From positions 2,976,001 through 3,040,000 of the forward strand of contig NC_010681.1 of assembly GCF_000020125.1 (NCBI RefSeq): a DNA stretch of 64,000 nucleotides, read 5' to 3'. The stretch is from Paraburkholderia phytofirmans PsJN (GTDB taxonomy: Bacteria > Pseudomonadota > Gammaproteobacteria > Burkholderiales > Burkholderiaceae). Below, one piece after another: positions 17,385 through 25,262 of the stretch (its first letter is position 1; the number at the start of each line of letters is the position of its first letter). Under the pieces are notes generated by a model. The model worked only from the letters and a program-made list of their open reading frames with translations, was not told the DNA's origin and searched no databases. The position numbers and the translations under genes were made by a program.

Positions 17385-17843
17385 CTATTTTGTGGCGCAA
17401 CGCGTGGCGGCGCGCGAGAACGCCAGTTCGGCCGTGTCGTGTTCGCGCAAGATCAAGCACAGGTAGCGGTCGTCCCTCGCGGGGCCGCCCGGCGGGAAAT
17501 GCAAGATCATTGAATGGGGTTCGCGTGCTTTGATCACGGCCTTCGTTTTCGGATCGAGTTCCGTGCCCCACGTCCAGTGGACGGTGACCGGCTTGCCCCA
17601 GTCCCTGGGGCTGGGGTAACAGCAGACCGCCCCGCCGCCGCCGCCATGTGGAGGGGAGTCTCCCATGCCGTACCGCTCAACGGCCATGTTGATCGCCCAG
17701 CGGTCGGTCTGACTGATCGGCACCATCCACAGGGGGTGCCCGCTCGCGGGCGGATCGTCGGGCAGCAGCGAATTGTCCGCACAGGCTGACACGGCGAGCA
17801 GTGCGCTAGCGGCAAGTGCGGCAGCGCTCAGGTACGTTGCCAT
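17385..17843 (-). CDS. DUF3304-like lipoprotein, putative immunity to the adjacent lipase
   Basis: A 152-residue predicted lipoprotein: hydrophobic leader MATYLSAAALAASALLAVSAC with lipobox cysteine at about 21. The mature part has ISQTDRWAINMAVERYGMGD, a Gly run, VCCYPSPRDWGKPVTVHWTWGTELDP and HSMILHFPPGG ... YLCLILREHDTAELAFSR, the layout I associate with DUF3304 proteins found beside Tle1 lipases. A periplasm-facing lipoprotein is where immunity to a phospholipase effector must act. It is the first gene of the pair, 24 bp before the lipase. The start at 17843 is chosen for the signal peptide; its ribosome site is poor, and 17924 is an alternative. Confidence 0.72.
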   Translation of the reverse strand: MATYLSAAALAASALLAVSACADNSLLPDDPPASGHPLWMVPISQTDRWAINMAVERYGMGDSPPHGGGGGAVCCYPSPRDWGKPVTVHWTWGTELDPKTKAVIKAREPHSMILHFPPGGPARDDRYLCLILREHDTAELAFSRAATRCATK

Positions 17844-18290
17844 CGAACGCTTATGCGGCGCCCTACCCGAGCAATGCCGTCGACGCCCGGATATCGTACG
17901 TCGCGCGTCTCGCAGGTCCGCCATCGGCCGGCCTCCTTGCTGGGTTGTGGGGACGCGGCCTGACGCGAAAATTGCGAAAGAGAATGCCGGCCGCGATACT
18001 GAGCTTTTCCAGCCCTTCACACTTATAACCCGCACGATGATTCCGTCTCAATAGCGAAACTTCCGCAAATCAGTCGATTATTGACACGGCGCAATGCTAC
18101 TGGCGGCCTGGCTCAAATCCGTTAGGCGCAACGTTGACGTCGGTCCGGGATGGGACAACGCACCAGAATCATTGGAGCCAAACAGATGGTCGACGCCCGT
18201 TGGTCCAGACGCAGAGCGGCCATGGGCACGGTCGAGACCTCGCCGCTCCCGATTTCGTTCGCAAGTTTGGCAGCTGCTGGAGGACATAGC
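17844..18290. other. Gene-free stretch at the 3' side of tRNA-Leu
   Basis: About 450 bp with no convincing gene. Frames crossing it and ending in a GDRTRTDKP-type peptide are shadows of the tRNA. No integrase, transposase or copy of the tRNA 3' end is visible, though this is where a tRNA-targeting element would sit. Confidence 0.5.
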
Positions 18291-18375
18291 TGGTGCCGGG
18301 GATCGGACTCGAACCGACAAGCCGTGAGGCGGCGGATTTTAAGTCCGCTATGTTTACCAATTTCATCACCCCGGC
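18291..18375 (-). tRNA. tRNA-Leu (anticodon UAA)
   Basis: Read on the minus strand the 5' end is GCCGGGGTGATGAAATTGG and the 3' end CCCCGGCACCA, so the seven-pair acceptor stem GCCGGGG/CCCCGGC is perfect and CCA is encoded. The anticodon stem-loop GCGGACTTAAAATCCGC presents TAA. The long variable arm (CGCCTCACGGC region) identifies a class II tRNA, and the T-arm contains GGTTCGAGTCC. Length is 85 nt including CCA. Confidence 0.95.
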
Positions 18376-18530
18376 GGGGGTCGAAACGCGTGTGGACGCG
18401 AATTCTACCATTGCCCGCCGGGCGTACCAAACCGCCCCGCCGACGCTCCGCCCGCCTCCAGTTCCCCAAGTCGTATCCACAAATACCAACGTCATCCTCA
18501 AGTCACAAACCTTCCCGATAATCCGCTCAC

Positions 18531-18542
18531 GAAAACGTTTAC
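18531..18542. promoter_or_regulatory. LacI-family operator upstream of the regulator gene
   Basis: GAAAACGTTTAC lies 15 bp before the ATG of the LacI-type regulator. The AACGTT core is the usual central palindrome of LacI/GalR-family sites. An identical 12-mer occurs at 19689-19700 before the transporter operon, which supports autoregulation plus operon control. Confidence 0.72.
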
Positions 18543-18557
18543 ACCCGAGCGGAAACC

Positions 18558-19628
18558 ATGACCCCGACGATCAAAGATGTCGCTGCCCACGCCGGCTTCT
18601 CCATCGCCACCGTGTCGCGCGCGATCAACGCGCCGCATACCGTTAACCCGGTCACACTCGACAAGGTGCGTCAGTCCATCGACGCCCTGAACTTCCGCCC
18701 CAGCCCGCTCGGCCGGCAATTGCGCGGCGAACGCACGCGCCTGATCGGCGTGATCCTGCCGACGCTCGCCAACCCCGTGTTCGCCGAGTGCCTGCAAGGT
18801 ATCGACGAACTCGCCTCGGCGCAAGGCTACCGGCTCATGCTGATGACCACGCAGTACGACGCCGACCGCGAACGTCACGCCATCGAAACGCTGCGCGAAC
18901 ACCGCGTCGAAGGCCTGATCCTGACCGTCGCCGACGCCGACACGCACCCGCTGCTCGACGAACTCGACCGCGCAGGGCTGCTCTACGTGCTGATGCATAA
19001 CGACACGGTGCGTCGCCCGTCGGTCTCGGTCGACAATCGTCTGGCCGCCTACGACGGCGTGCGCATGCTGATAGCGCACGGCCATCGCCGCATCCTCATG
19101 CTCGCGGGCACGCTGGCCGCTTCCGATCGCGCCCGGCAGCGGCATCTGGGCTATTCGCAGGCGATGCAGCAGGCCGGCCTCACGCCGGCACCGGCGCTCG
19201 AAGTCGATTTCAACGCCGAAGAACTGTCGCCCTCGGTGCTCGCTCATCTCACGAGCGGCCCGAACCGCCCGAGCGCGCTCTTCTGCAGTAACGATCTGCT
19301 GGCGATGGTGGTCATGCGCGGCCTGCGCCGGGCGCGTCTGCAGATTCCTCACGACATGTCGATTCTCGGCTTCGACGGCCTCGCAATGGGCGAACTGCTG
19401 TCGCCCGCGCTCGCCAGCATCTGCGCACCGAATCGCGCGATCGGCTGCGCGGCCTGGCAGCGTTTGCTGGCACGCGTCACCGGCACGTACGAAGCGTTGA
19501 GCGAAACCTCGCTCACGCTGACCTTGCCGCACAGCTTGCGCCAAGGCGCCACCATCGCGGCGATTTCGAGCCGCGACGACGCAACGCCCACGCGTACGTC
19601 AATGCCCGCCGAACGGCCATTCGCCTGA
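18558..19628 (+). CDS. LacI-family transcriptional regulator
   Basis: A 356-residue repressor with a LacI helix-turn-helix at residues 4-27 (TIKDVAAHAGFSIATVSRAIN), the hinge region (RPSPLGRQLRGERT) and a periplasmic-binding-protein-like effector domain (about 60-335; LIGVILPTLANPVFAECLQGI, SVDNRLAAYDG, LFCSNDLLAMVVMRGL, ILGFDGLAMGELLSP). It lies 153 bp upstream of the ABC transporter operon in the same direction, with matching operators in front of each. The effector is unknown; the operon suggests a phosphodiester or related organophosphate. Confidence 0.93.
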   Translation: MTPTIKDVAAHAGFSIATVSRAINAPHTVNPVTLDKVRQSIDALNFRPSPLGRQLRGERTRLIGVILPTLANPVFAECLQGIDELASAQGYRLMLMTTQYDADRERHAIETLREHRVEGLILTVADADTHPLLDELDRAGLLYVLMHNDTVRRPSVSVDNRLAAYDGVRMLIAHGHRRILMLAGTLAASDRARQRHLGYSQAMQQAGLTPAPALEVDFNAEELSPSVLAHLTSGPNRPSALFCSNDLLAMVVMRGLRRARLQIPHDMSILGFDGLAMGELLSPALASICAPNRAIGCAAWQRLLARVTGTYEALSETSLTLTLPHSLRQGATIAAISSRDDATPTRTSMPAERPFA

Positions 19629-19688
19629 AGCGCCGCGCAAGCGCGCGTCGACCAAATAAGCGCGACATGCACCGACACATGCCGACAT

Positions 19689-19700
19689 GAAAACGTTTAC
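19689..19700. promoter_or_regulatory. LacI-family operator upstream of the ABC operon
   Basis: GAAAACGTTTAC, identical over 12 bp to the site at 18531-18542, lies 81 bp before the binding-protein start, where it would block or overlap the operon promoter. Confidence 0.72.
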
Positions 19701-19781
19701 CCCGCTGCCCTGCAAGACGACTTTGCGTCACCCACCCCAAAACCCGAACCACCCGCTCGCTTCTTCTCCTGGAGACCCGCA

Positions 19782-20870
19782 GTGACCCGCTCTTCCAAAC
19801 ATTTCGCTTCGCCAATCCAACCGCTCCGGCCGCTCTGGCATCGCCTCGCTCGCACCACGGCCGCCGCGCTGTCGGCCTGCATGGTGGTCGCCGCCGCGCT
19901 CGTCGCGATCGCACCGCAAGCCGCGCACGCCGATGAGTCCGCGATCTGCTACAACTGCCCGCCCGAATGGGCCGACTGGGCGAGCCAGATCAAGGCGATC
20001 CAGCAAAAGACCGGCATTCGTGTGCCGTTCGACAACAAGAACTCCGGTCAGTCGATCGCGCAACTGATGGCCGAGCAGAAGAGCCCGGTCGCCGACGTCG
20101 TGTATCTCGGCGTCTCGTCCGCTTTCCAGGCGAAGGACAAGGGCGTGATCCAGCCGTACAAGCCCGCGCATTGGGACGACATTCCCGCCAACCTGAAAGA
20201 CCCGCAAGGCTACTGGTTCTCGATTCACTCGGGCACGCTGGGCTTTTTCGTCAACAAAGACGCACTCGAAGGCAAGCCGGTGCCGCGCTCGTGGGCCGAC
20301 CTGCTCAAGCCTGAGTACAAAGGCATGATCGGCTACCTGGATCCGTCGAGCGCGTTTGTCGGCTATGCGGGCGCGGTCGCGGTGAACCAGGCGCTCGGCG
20401 GCACGCTCGATAACTTCGAGCCGGGCCTCGACTGGTTTCGCAAGCTGAAGGCCAACGCGCCGATCGTGCCGAAGCAGACCGCCTATGCACGCGTGATGTC
20501 CGGTGAAATCCCCATCCTGCTCGACTACGATTTCGACGCCTACCGCGCGAAGTACAAGGATCACGCGAACGTCGAATTCGTGATTCCGAAGGAAGGCACG
20601 ATCTCGGTGCCGTACGTGATGAGTCTCGTGAAGGGCGCGCCGCATGAAGCGAACGGCAAGAAAGTGCTCGACTTCGTGCTCTCCGACGAAGGCCAGAAGC
20701 TGTGGGCCGACGCCTACCTGCGTCCGGTGCGCGCGAACGCGATGAGCCCGGAAACCGCCGCCAAATTCCTGCCGGCCAGCGACTATGCGCGCGCCAAACC
20801 GGTGGACTTCGGCAAGATGGCCGAGAAGCAGTCGAGCTTCGGCGAGCGCTACTTGCAGGTGATGCATTGA
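19782..20870 (+). CDS. ABC transporter periplasmic solute-binding protein
   Basis: A 362-residue family 1 binding protein with a long signal peptide (cleavage near AHADES, residue 48). The mature sequence ICYNCPPEWADWASQIKAIQQKTGIRVPF, the PVADVVYLGVSSAF segment and YWFSIHSGTLGFFVN belong to the iron/polyamine/2-aminoethylphosphonate-type binding proteins (PotD/FbpA/PhnS fold). It heads a tightly packed operon with two permeases, an ATPase and a phosphodiesterase. The alternative start is unlikely because the twin-basic n-region suits the signal. The ligand is not determined by sequence. Confidence 0.88.
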   Translation: MTRSSKHFASPIQPLRPLWHRLARTTAAALSACMVVAAALVAIAPQAAHADESAICYNCPPEWADWASQIKAIQQKTGIRVPFDNKNSGQSIAQLMAEQKSPVADVVYLGVSSAFQAKDKGVIQPYKPAHWDDIPANLKDPQGYWFSIHSGTLGFFVNKDALEGKPVPRSWADLLKPEYKGMIGYLDPSSAFVGYAGAVAVNQALGGTLDNFEPGLDWFRKLKANAPIVPKQTAYARVMSGEIPILLDYDFDAYRAKYKDHANVEFVIPKEGTISVPYVMSLVKGAPHEANGKKVLDFVLSDEGQKLWADAYLRPVRANAMSPETAAKFLPASDYARAKPVDFGKMAEKQSSFGERYLQVMH

Positions 20871-21691
20871 ACGACATCACGTTCCCGCTGCGCTGGCGCA
20901 TCGCGTTGATCGCGCCGGCGCTGGCGGTGTTCATCGCCTTCTGGCTGCTGCCAATGGGTGCGCTCGCGCAGTTGAGCGGCGACGGCCACGCGTTCGCCAC
21001 CTATCGCGCGATGCTGACGAATCCGCGCTACATGTCGAGTCTCGGCGCGACCGTGCTGCTGTCCGCGGCGGTCACGGCGGCGACGCTGGTGCTCTCGGTG
21101 ATCGCGGGTCTGCTGCTGGCGCGGCGCGAGTTTCCTTTGAAACGCACGCTGCTTGCCTTGCTCACGTTTCCGCTGGCGTTTCCCGGCGTGGTGGTCGGCT
21201 TCATGGTCATCATGCTGGCGGGACGCCAGGGCCTCATCGGCGCGCTCTCGCTGAAACTCACGGGCGACCGCTGGGTCTTCGCCTACTCGATGAGCGGGCT
21301 CTTTCTTGGCTACCTGTACTTCTCGATTCCGCGCGTGATCGTCACCGTGATGGCTTCGGCGACCAAGCTCGATGCATCGCTTGAAGAAGCCGCGCGTTCG
21401 CTCGGCGCGTCGCCATGGCGCATCACGCGCGACATCGTGTTGCCCGCGCTTTCGCCCGGGCTGATCGCGGCGGGCGCGGTGTGCTTCGCCACCGCGATGG
21501 GCGCGTTCGGCACAGCGTTCACGCTCGCCACCGACATCGACGTACTGCCGATGACCATCTACACCGAGTTCACCCTCAACGCGAACATGGTGACGGCCGC
21601 GGGCCTCTCGATCGTGCTCGGCATCGTGACGTGGGCGGTGCTGGCCCTGGCGCGCAGCGTAAGCGGCTCGGCCGTGGCGGCAAGCGCATGA
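20867..21691 (+). CDS. ABC transporter permease (first)
   Basis: A 274-residue inner-membrane permease with about six transmembrane segments. It starts with TTG at 20867, overlapping the previous stop as TTGA, a translational coupling arrangement; the frame upstream of this lies inside the binding-protein gene. The EAA loop for ATPase contact is LEEAARSLGASPWRITRDIVLPALSPGL (about 165-190). The segment FPLAFPGVVVGFMVIML is typical of the AEP/iron-type permeases. The next gene follows at once. Confidence 0.88.
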   Translation: MNDITFPLRWRIALIAPALAVFIAFWLLPMGALAQLSGDGHAFATYRAMLTNPRYMSSLGATVLLSAAVTAATLVLSVIAGLLLARREFPLKRTLLALLTFPLAFPGVVVGFMVIMLAGRQGLIGALSLKLTGDRWVFAYSMSGLFLGYLYFSIPRVIVTVMASATKLDASLEEAARSLGASPWRITRDIVLPALSPGLIAAGAVCFATAMGAFGTAFTLATDIDVLPMTIYTEFTLNANMVTAAGLSIVLGIVTWAVLALARSVSGSAVAASA

Positions 21692-21738
21692 ACGGCGTTT
21701 CAAAACCTGCGGCTTCCAAAGCGGAGGAAAGGACTTCA

Positions 21739-22641
21739 ATGAACTCCATCACAACCTCTCTGCAACCGTCAGCGAAGCCTCGCTCCCGGCTTGGCTGGCC
21801 GGACGCAAGAACGTGGCTCGCAACCGGCCAATGGCTCGTCACGCTGCTGCTGTGCGCGTTTCTGATCGTGCCGGTCGTCATGTCGATCATGGCGGGCCTG
21901 ACGGTCAACTACTTCAAGGGCGTGTCGAGCGGACTCACGCTGCGCTGGCTGGGTGAAGTGTGGACGCAGTATCACAGCTCGGTGTTTCTCTCGCTCGAAG
22001 TGGCGGCGGCGACCTTGCTCATCACGCTCTTGACCGGTGTGCCCGCGGGTTATGTGCTCGCGCGCAGCAAGACGCGGCTCTCGCGCATCATCGAAGAGTT
22101 TCTGGTGCTGCCGATCGCACTGCCCGGTCTCGCGTCCGCGCTTGCGCTGCTGGTGGTGTACGGCGGCTTCACGATGTTCCGCATGAGCGTGGCGTTCATC
22201 GTGGTCGGGCATGTGGTGTTCACGCTGCCCTTCATGGTGCGCGCGGTCGCGGCGGTGTGCGCGAGCAGCGATCTGCGCACGCTCGAGGAAGGCGCGGCGA
22301 GTCTCGGCGCGAGCTTCCTGCAGCGCTTCGTGACGATCGTGCTGCCCAATGCGCGCCCCGGCATCGTGGCCGGTGCGCTGGCGGTGCTGACGCTTTCGAT
22401 CGGCGAATTCAACCTCACGTGGATGCTGCACACGCCCGATACCAAGACGCTGCCGGTGGGTCTCGCGGACACCTACGCGTCGTTGCGCATCGAGATCGGC
22501 AGCGCCTACACGATTCTGTTTTTCATCATGACGATGCCTCTACTCGTCGCAATGCAATGGCTCGGCGTCGATGCGACCGGGCAGCGCAGCGCGGCGAAAA
22601 AACGCGTCGCGCGCTCTTCTTCAAAGGCCATCCAGCCATGA
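21739..22641 (+). CDS. ABC transporter permease (second)
   Basis: A 300-residue permease, about six membrane segments, EAA loop LEEGAASLGASFLQRFVTIVLPNARPGI (about 190-215). Start choice: ATG 21739 has GGAGG and AAAGGA just upstream; ATG 21688 would overlap the preceding stop (ATGA) and add 17 residues, and is also plausible. It pairs with the first permease to form the heterodimeric channel. Its stop overlaps the ATPase start by 4 bp. Confidence 0.87.
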   Translation: MNSITTSLQPSAKPRSRLGWPDARTWLATGQWLVTLLLCAFLIVPVVMSIMAGLTVNYFKGVSSGLTLRWLGEVWTQYHSSVFLSLEVAAATLLITLLTGVPAGYVLARSKTRLSRIIEEFLVLPIALPGLASALALLVVYGGFTMFRMSVAFIVVGHVVFTLPFMVRAVAAVCASSDLRTLEEGAASLGASFLQRFVTIVLPNARPGIVAGALAVLTLSIGEFNLTWMLHTPDTKTLPVGLADTYASLRIEIGSAYTILFFIMTMPLLVAMQWLGVDATGQRSAAKKRVARSSSKAIQP

Positions 22642-23684
22642 AACTCGCCTCCATTCCAATCACGCTGACGCAATGCGCGAAAACGTTTCGCGGCACGCGC
22701 GTGCTCGAACCGCTCGACCTGCATATCGATGCCGGCGAAACGCTCGTGCTGCTCGGGCCGTCCGGCTGCGGCAAGACCACGACGCTGCGCATGATCGCGG
22801 GTCTGGAAACGCCGGATGCCGGCGGCCGCATCGCGTTCGGTGACGACGACGTCACCGCGCTGCCGATCGAAAAGCGCCAGGTCGGCATGGTGTTCCAGAG
22901 CTACGCGCTGTTTCCGAATCTGACGGTGCGCGGCAACATCGGCTACGGGTTGAAGATCAAACGCGTGCCCGCGGAGACGGCGCGGCAACGCGTCGACGAA
23001 CTGCTCGGCATGATGCGTCTCACCGCGCACGCCGACAAACCGATCGACCAGCTTTCCGGCGGTCAGCGTCAACGGGTGGCGCTCGCTCGAGCACTCGCCG
23101 TGCAGCCGCGCGTGCTGTTGCTCGACGAACCGTTGACCGCCCTCGACGCCCGTTTGCGCGACACCTTGCGCAGCGAGATGAACACGCTGCTGCGCGAGTT
23201 GGGCATCACGACCGTTTACGTCACGCACGATCAGGCCGAAGCGATGGAACTCGGCGACCGTATCGTCGTGATGAGCGCGGGGCGCATCGAGCAGATCGGC
23301 TCGCCGCGCGAGATCTATTACCGCCCCGCCAATCGCACGGTCGCGCAGTTCGTCGGCACCATCAACCGGCTTGCGGGCGAGCGGCGCGACGGCATGCTGA
23401 GTACCACGGGCGGTGCAGTGCCGCTGCCTGCGGGCTCCGCGCACGCGAACTCGGTACACGAGATTTTCTTCCGCCCGGAAGACGCGTATCTGGCCGATCC
23501 GGCTCACGCGCAATTGCGTGGGCATATCGAAAGCGCCGCGTTTCTCGGCGAGCGCACGCGTCTGACGGTCGGCGGCGCCGCGCCGGACGCGTTGCTGATC
23601 GACGTAGCCGGCCGCGTGGAATTGGCGCGCGGCACGCCGGTCGGCATTTCCATCGCGCAGGACGCGCTGATTGCGCTATCGTAA
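22638..23684 (+). CDS. ABC transporter ATP-binding protein
   Basis: A 348-residue ATPase of the CUT/POT type. Walker A is GPSGCGKTT (40-48), the Q-loop VFQSYALFP, signature LSGGQRQRVALARAL, Walker B LLLDEPLTALD and the switch histidine in YVTHDQAEAM. The C-terminal third (from about 245) is a TOBE-like domain (FVGTINRL, EIFFRPEDAYL). ATG at 22638 overlaps the permease stop as ATGA. A sequence close to the operator (GAAAACGTTTCGC) lies inside the gene at 22679. Confidence 0.93.
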   Translation: MKLASIPITLTQCAKTFRGTRVLEPLDLHIDAGETLVLLGPSGCGKTTTLRMIAGLETPDAGGRIAFGDDDVTALPIEKRQVGMVFQSYALFPNLTVRGNIGYGLKIKRVPAETARQRVDELLGMMRLTAHADKPIDQLSGGQRQRVALARALAVQPRVLLLDEPLTALDARLRDTLRSEMNTLLRELGITTVYVTHDQAEAMELGDRIVVMSAGRIEQIGSPREIYYRPANRTVAQFVGTINRLAGERRDGMLSTTGGAVPLPAGSAHANSVHEIFFRPEDAYLADPAHAQLRGHIESAAFLGERTRLTVGGAAPDALLIDVAGRVELARGTPVGISIAQDALIALS

Positions 23685-23729
23685 TGAAGTCGCGCTGCTT
23701 CAACAGCGCGCTATAACAGGAACATCCCC

Positions 23730-24557
23730 ATGCTGCTGGCCCAAATTAGCGACCTGCATATCAAACGGCCCGGCGCGCTCGCGTATCGCCGCGTCGACAC
23801 CGGCGCCTATCTCGCACGCTGCGTCGCCGCCCTCAATGCGCTCGAGCCGCGTCCCGACGCGGTGATCATGACCGGCGACCTCGTCGATCAGGGTGATCCG
23901 GAACAGTACGAACACCTGAAGACATTGCTCGCGCCGCTAGAGATTCCCTACTTCATGCTGGTCGGCAATCACGACGAACGCGCTGCGTTGCGCGCCGCGT
24001 TTCCCGATCGCAAGGAATTGCAAAGCGGTGGCGAGTTCGTGCAATACGCCGTCGATGTCGGGCCGCTGCGGGTCATCGCACTCGATTCGATGGTGCCGGG
24101 ACAAAGCGCCGGCGATCTGTGCGATGCGCGGCTCGCGTGGCTCGCCACGCAACTCGATGCGGCCCAGGGCAAACCGACGGTCGTCGCGTTGCATCATCCG
24201 CCGTTCGTGTGCGGCATCGGGCATATGGACGAACTCCGGCTCGATCCCGCTGCCGCCAACAAACTCGCCGCGTTGATCGCGTGTTATCCGAATGTGGAGC
24301 GGGTGATCTGCGGGCATGTGCACCGGCCCATGTTCGTGCGCTTCGGCGGCACGATCGCCTCCGCGGTGCCGGCGCCCGCGCATCAGGTCGCGCTCGATCT
24401 GCGCGAGGATTCGCCGTCCGCGTTCATGATGGAACCGCCCGCGTATGCGCTGCATCACTACGATCCGGCGACCGGCATCGTCACGCATCACGCGTATGTC
24501 GAGAAAGCCGACGGCCCGTATCCGTTTTACGAGCCCGAGGGTGATCTGATCGATTGA
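23730..24557 (+). CDS. GpdQ-like binuclear metallophosphodiesterase
   Basis: A 275-residue calcineurin-fold phosphoesterase. Metal ligands are visible as DLH (8-10), GDLVDQGD, GNHDE, then HHPPF and GHVHRP near 150 and 200. Order and spacing match class III cyclic-nucleotide phosphodiesterases and glycerophosphodiesterase GpdQ, including the start MLLAQISDLHIKRPGALAYRRVD. It lacks a signal peptide, so it acts on imported substrate. It is 45 bp after the ATPase gene with the operon's orientation. Likely substrates are glycerophosphodiesters or similar phosphodiesters; CpdA-like cAMP hydrolysis is the alternative. Confidence 0.88.
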   Translation: MLLAQISDLHIKRPGALAYRRVDTGAYLARCVAALNALEPRPDAVIMTGDLVDQGDPEQYEHLKTLLAPLEIPYFMLVGNHDERAALRAAFPDRKELQSGGEFVQYAVDVGPLRVIALDSMVPGQSAGDLCDARLAWLATQLDAAQGKPTVVALHHPPFVCGIGHMDELRLDPAAANKLAALIACYPNVERVICGHVHRPMFVRFGGTIASAVPAPAHQVALDLREDSPSAFMMEPPAYALHHYDPATGIVTHHAYVEKADGPYPFYEPEGDLID

Positions 24558-24567
24558 CGCCTGCGTG

Positions 24568-25053
24568 TCAGGCGTCGATGAAAGTCTCGCGAACGCGCCG
24601 GGAAAGCCTGAAATACGGAATCCCGAGCGCGGCCGCCGCGACAGCCTGAATGAAGCCGTCGAACGGAATGTCGATGTCGATGCCGATCGCGTGCGTCATG
24701 TAATCGCCGAGCAGATACGCGCCGGTCCGCATTGCGACAATCGCCAGCAGCCAAGCCTGAACGTGTACGGTAAAACGCGGCGACTTGCGCCATGCAAGCA
24801 GCGCCAGCCAGCCCATGCCCACGACGATGAACACGCCCGTGAGCACGTCGCAGCCCACCATCACGATTATGGTGCGATACCAGCCGTGCGTTTCGGGCCG
24901 TGCGAACACGGCCAGTATTTCCCATTCGAGCATGAGTTTTAGCGGATCGCGCATCGCGATCGCGGTATAGAGCGCCCACGCCGCCAGGCAAATCAGCGCG
25001 ATGAGCAGCGAGCCGCCTATGGGTCGAGGTTCATGTTTCGTAGTTGGTGTCAT
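24568..25053 (-). CDS. DUF2569-like four-helix membrane protein
   Basis: A 161-residue inner-membrane protein with four hydrophobic segments (about 13-33, 60-85, 98-115, 130-148). The N-terminus RPIGGSLLIALICLAAWAL and the charged RKSPRF loop resemble DUF2569 proteins, whose function is unknown. It converges on the phosphodiesterase gene with only 10 bp between stops. Confidence 0.72.
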   Translation of the reverse strand: MTPTTKHEPRPIGGSLLIALICLAAWALYTAIAMRDPLKLMLEWEILAVFARPETHGWYRTIIVMVGCDVLTGVFIVVGMGWLALLAWRKSPRFTVHVQAWLLAIVAMRTGAYLLGDYMTHAIGIDIDIPFDGFIQAVAAAALGIPYFRLSRRVRETFIDA

Positions 25054-25262
25054 GGAGTCGTTCTGATAATCGTCGGTCGGTTAAGCGCGCCGATTCTACG
25101 AACGAACGCCGAACAACCATCTCATTTTGTTGGCAGGGCGTTGTGAGGCGGTGTGCGAACGTGCTGCTCCGCCTCGTAGCCGTCAGCACGATCCGCTGTG
25201 CTCCGGTATGATCGGCACGCTTGAGGACCGCGCATGGGCCGGTCCGTCGACCGCACCCTCTC

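Noticed and set aside
17844..18375. Integration of a genomic island at tRNA-Leu
   Set aside because: I could find no integrase and no second copy of the tRNA 3' end, so a defined island with att sites cannot be claimed.
18094..18501. Short frames around 18.1-18.5 kb with peptides like GDRTRTDKP
   Set aside because: They are translations of tRNA-Leu sequence.
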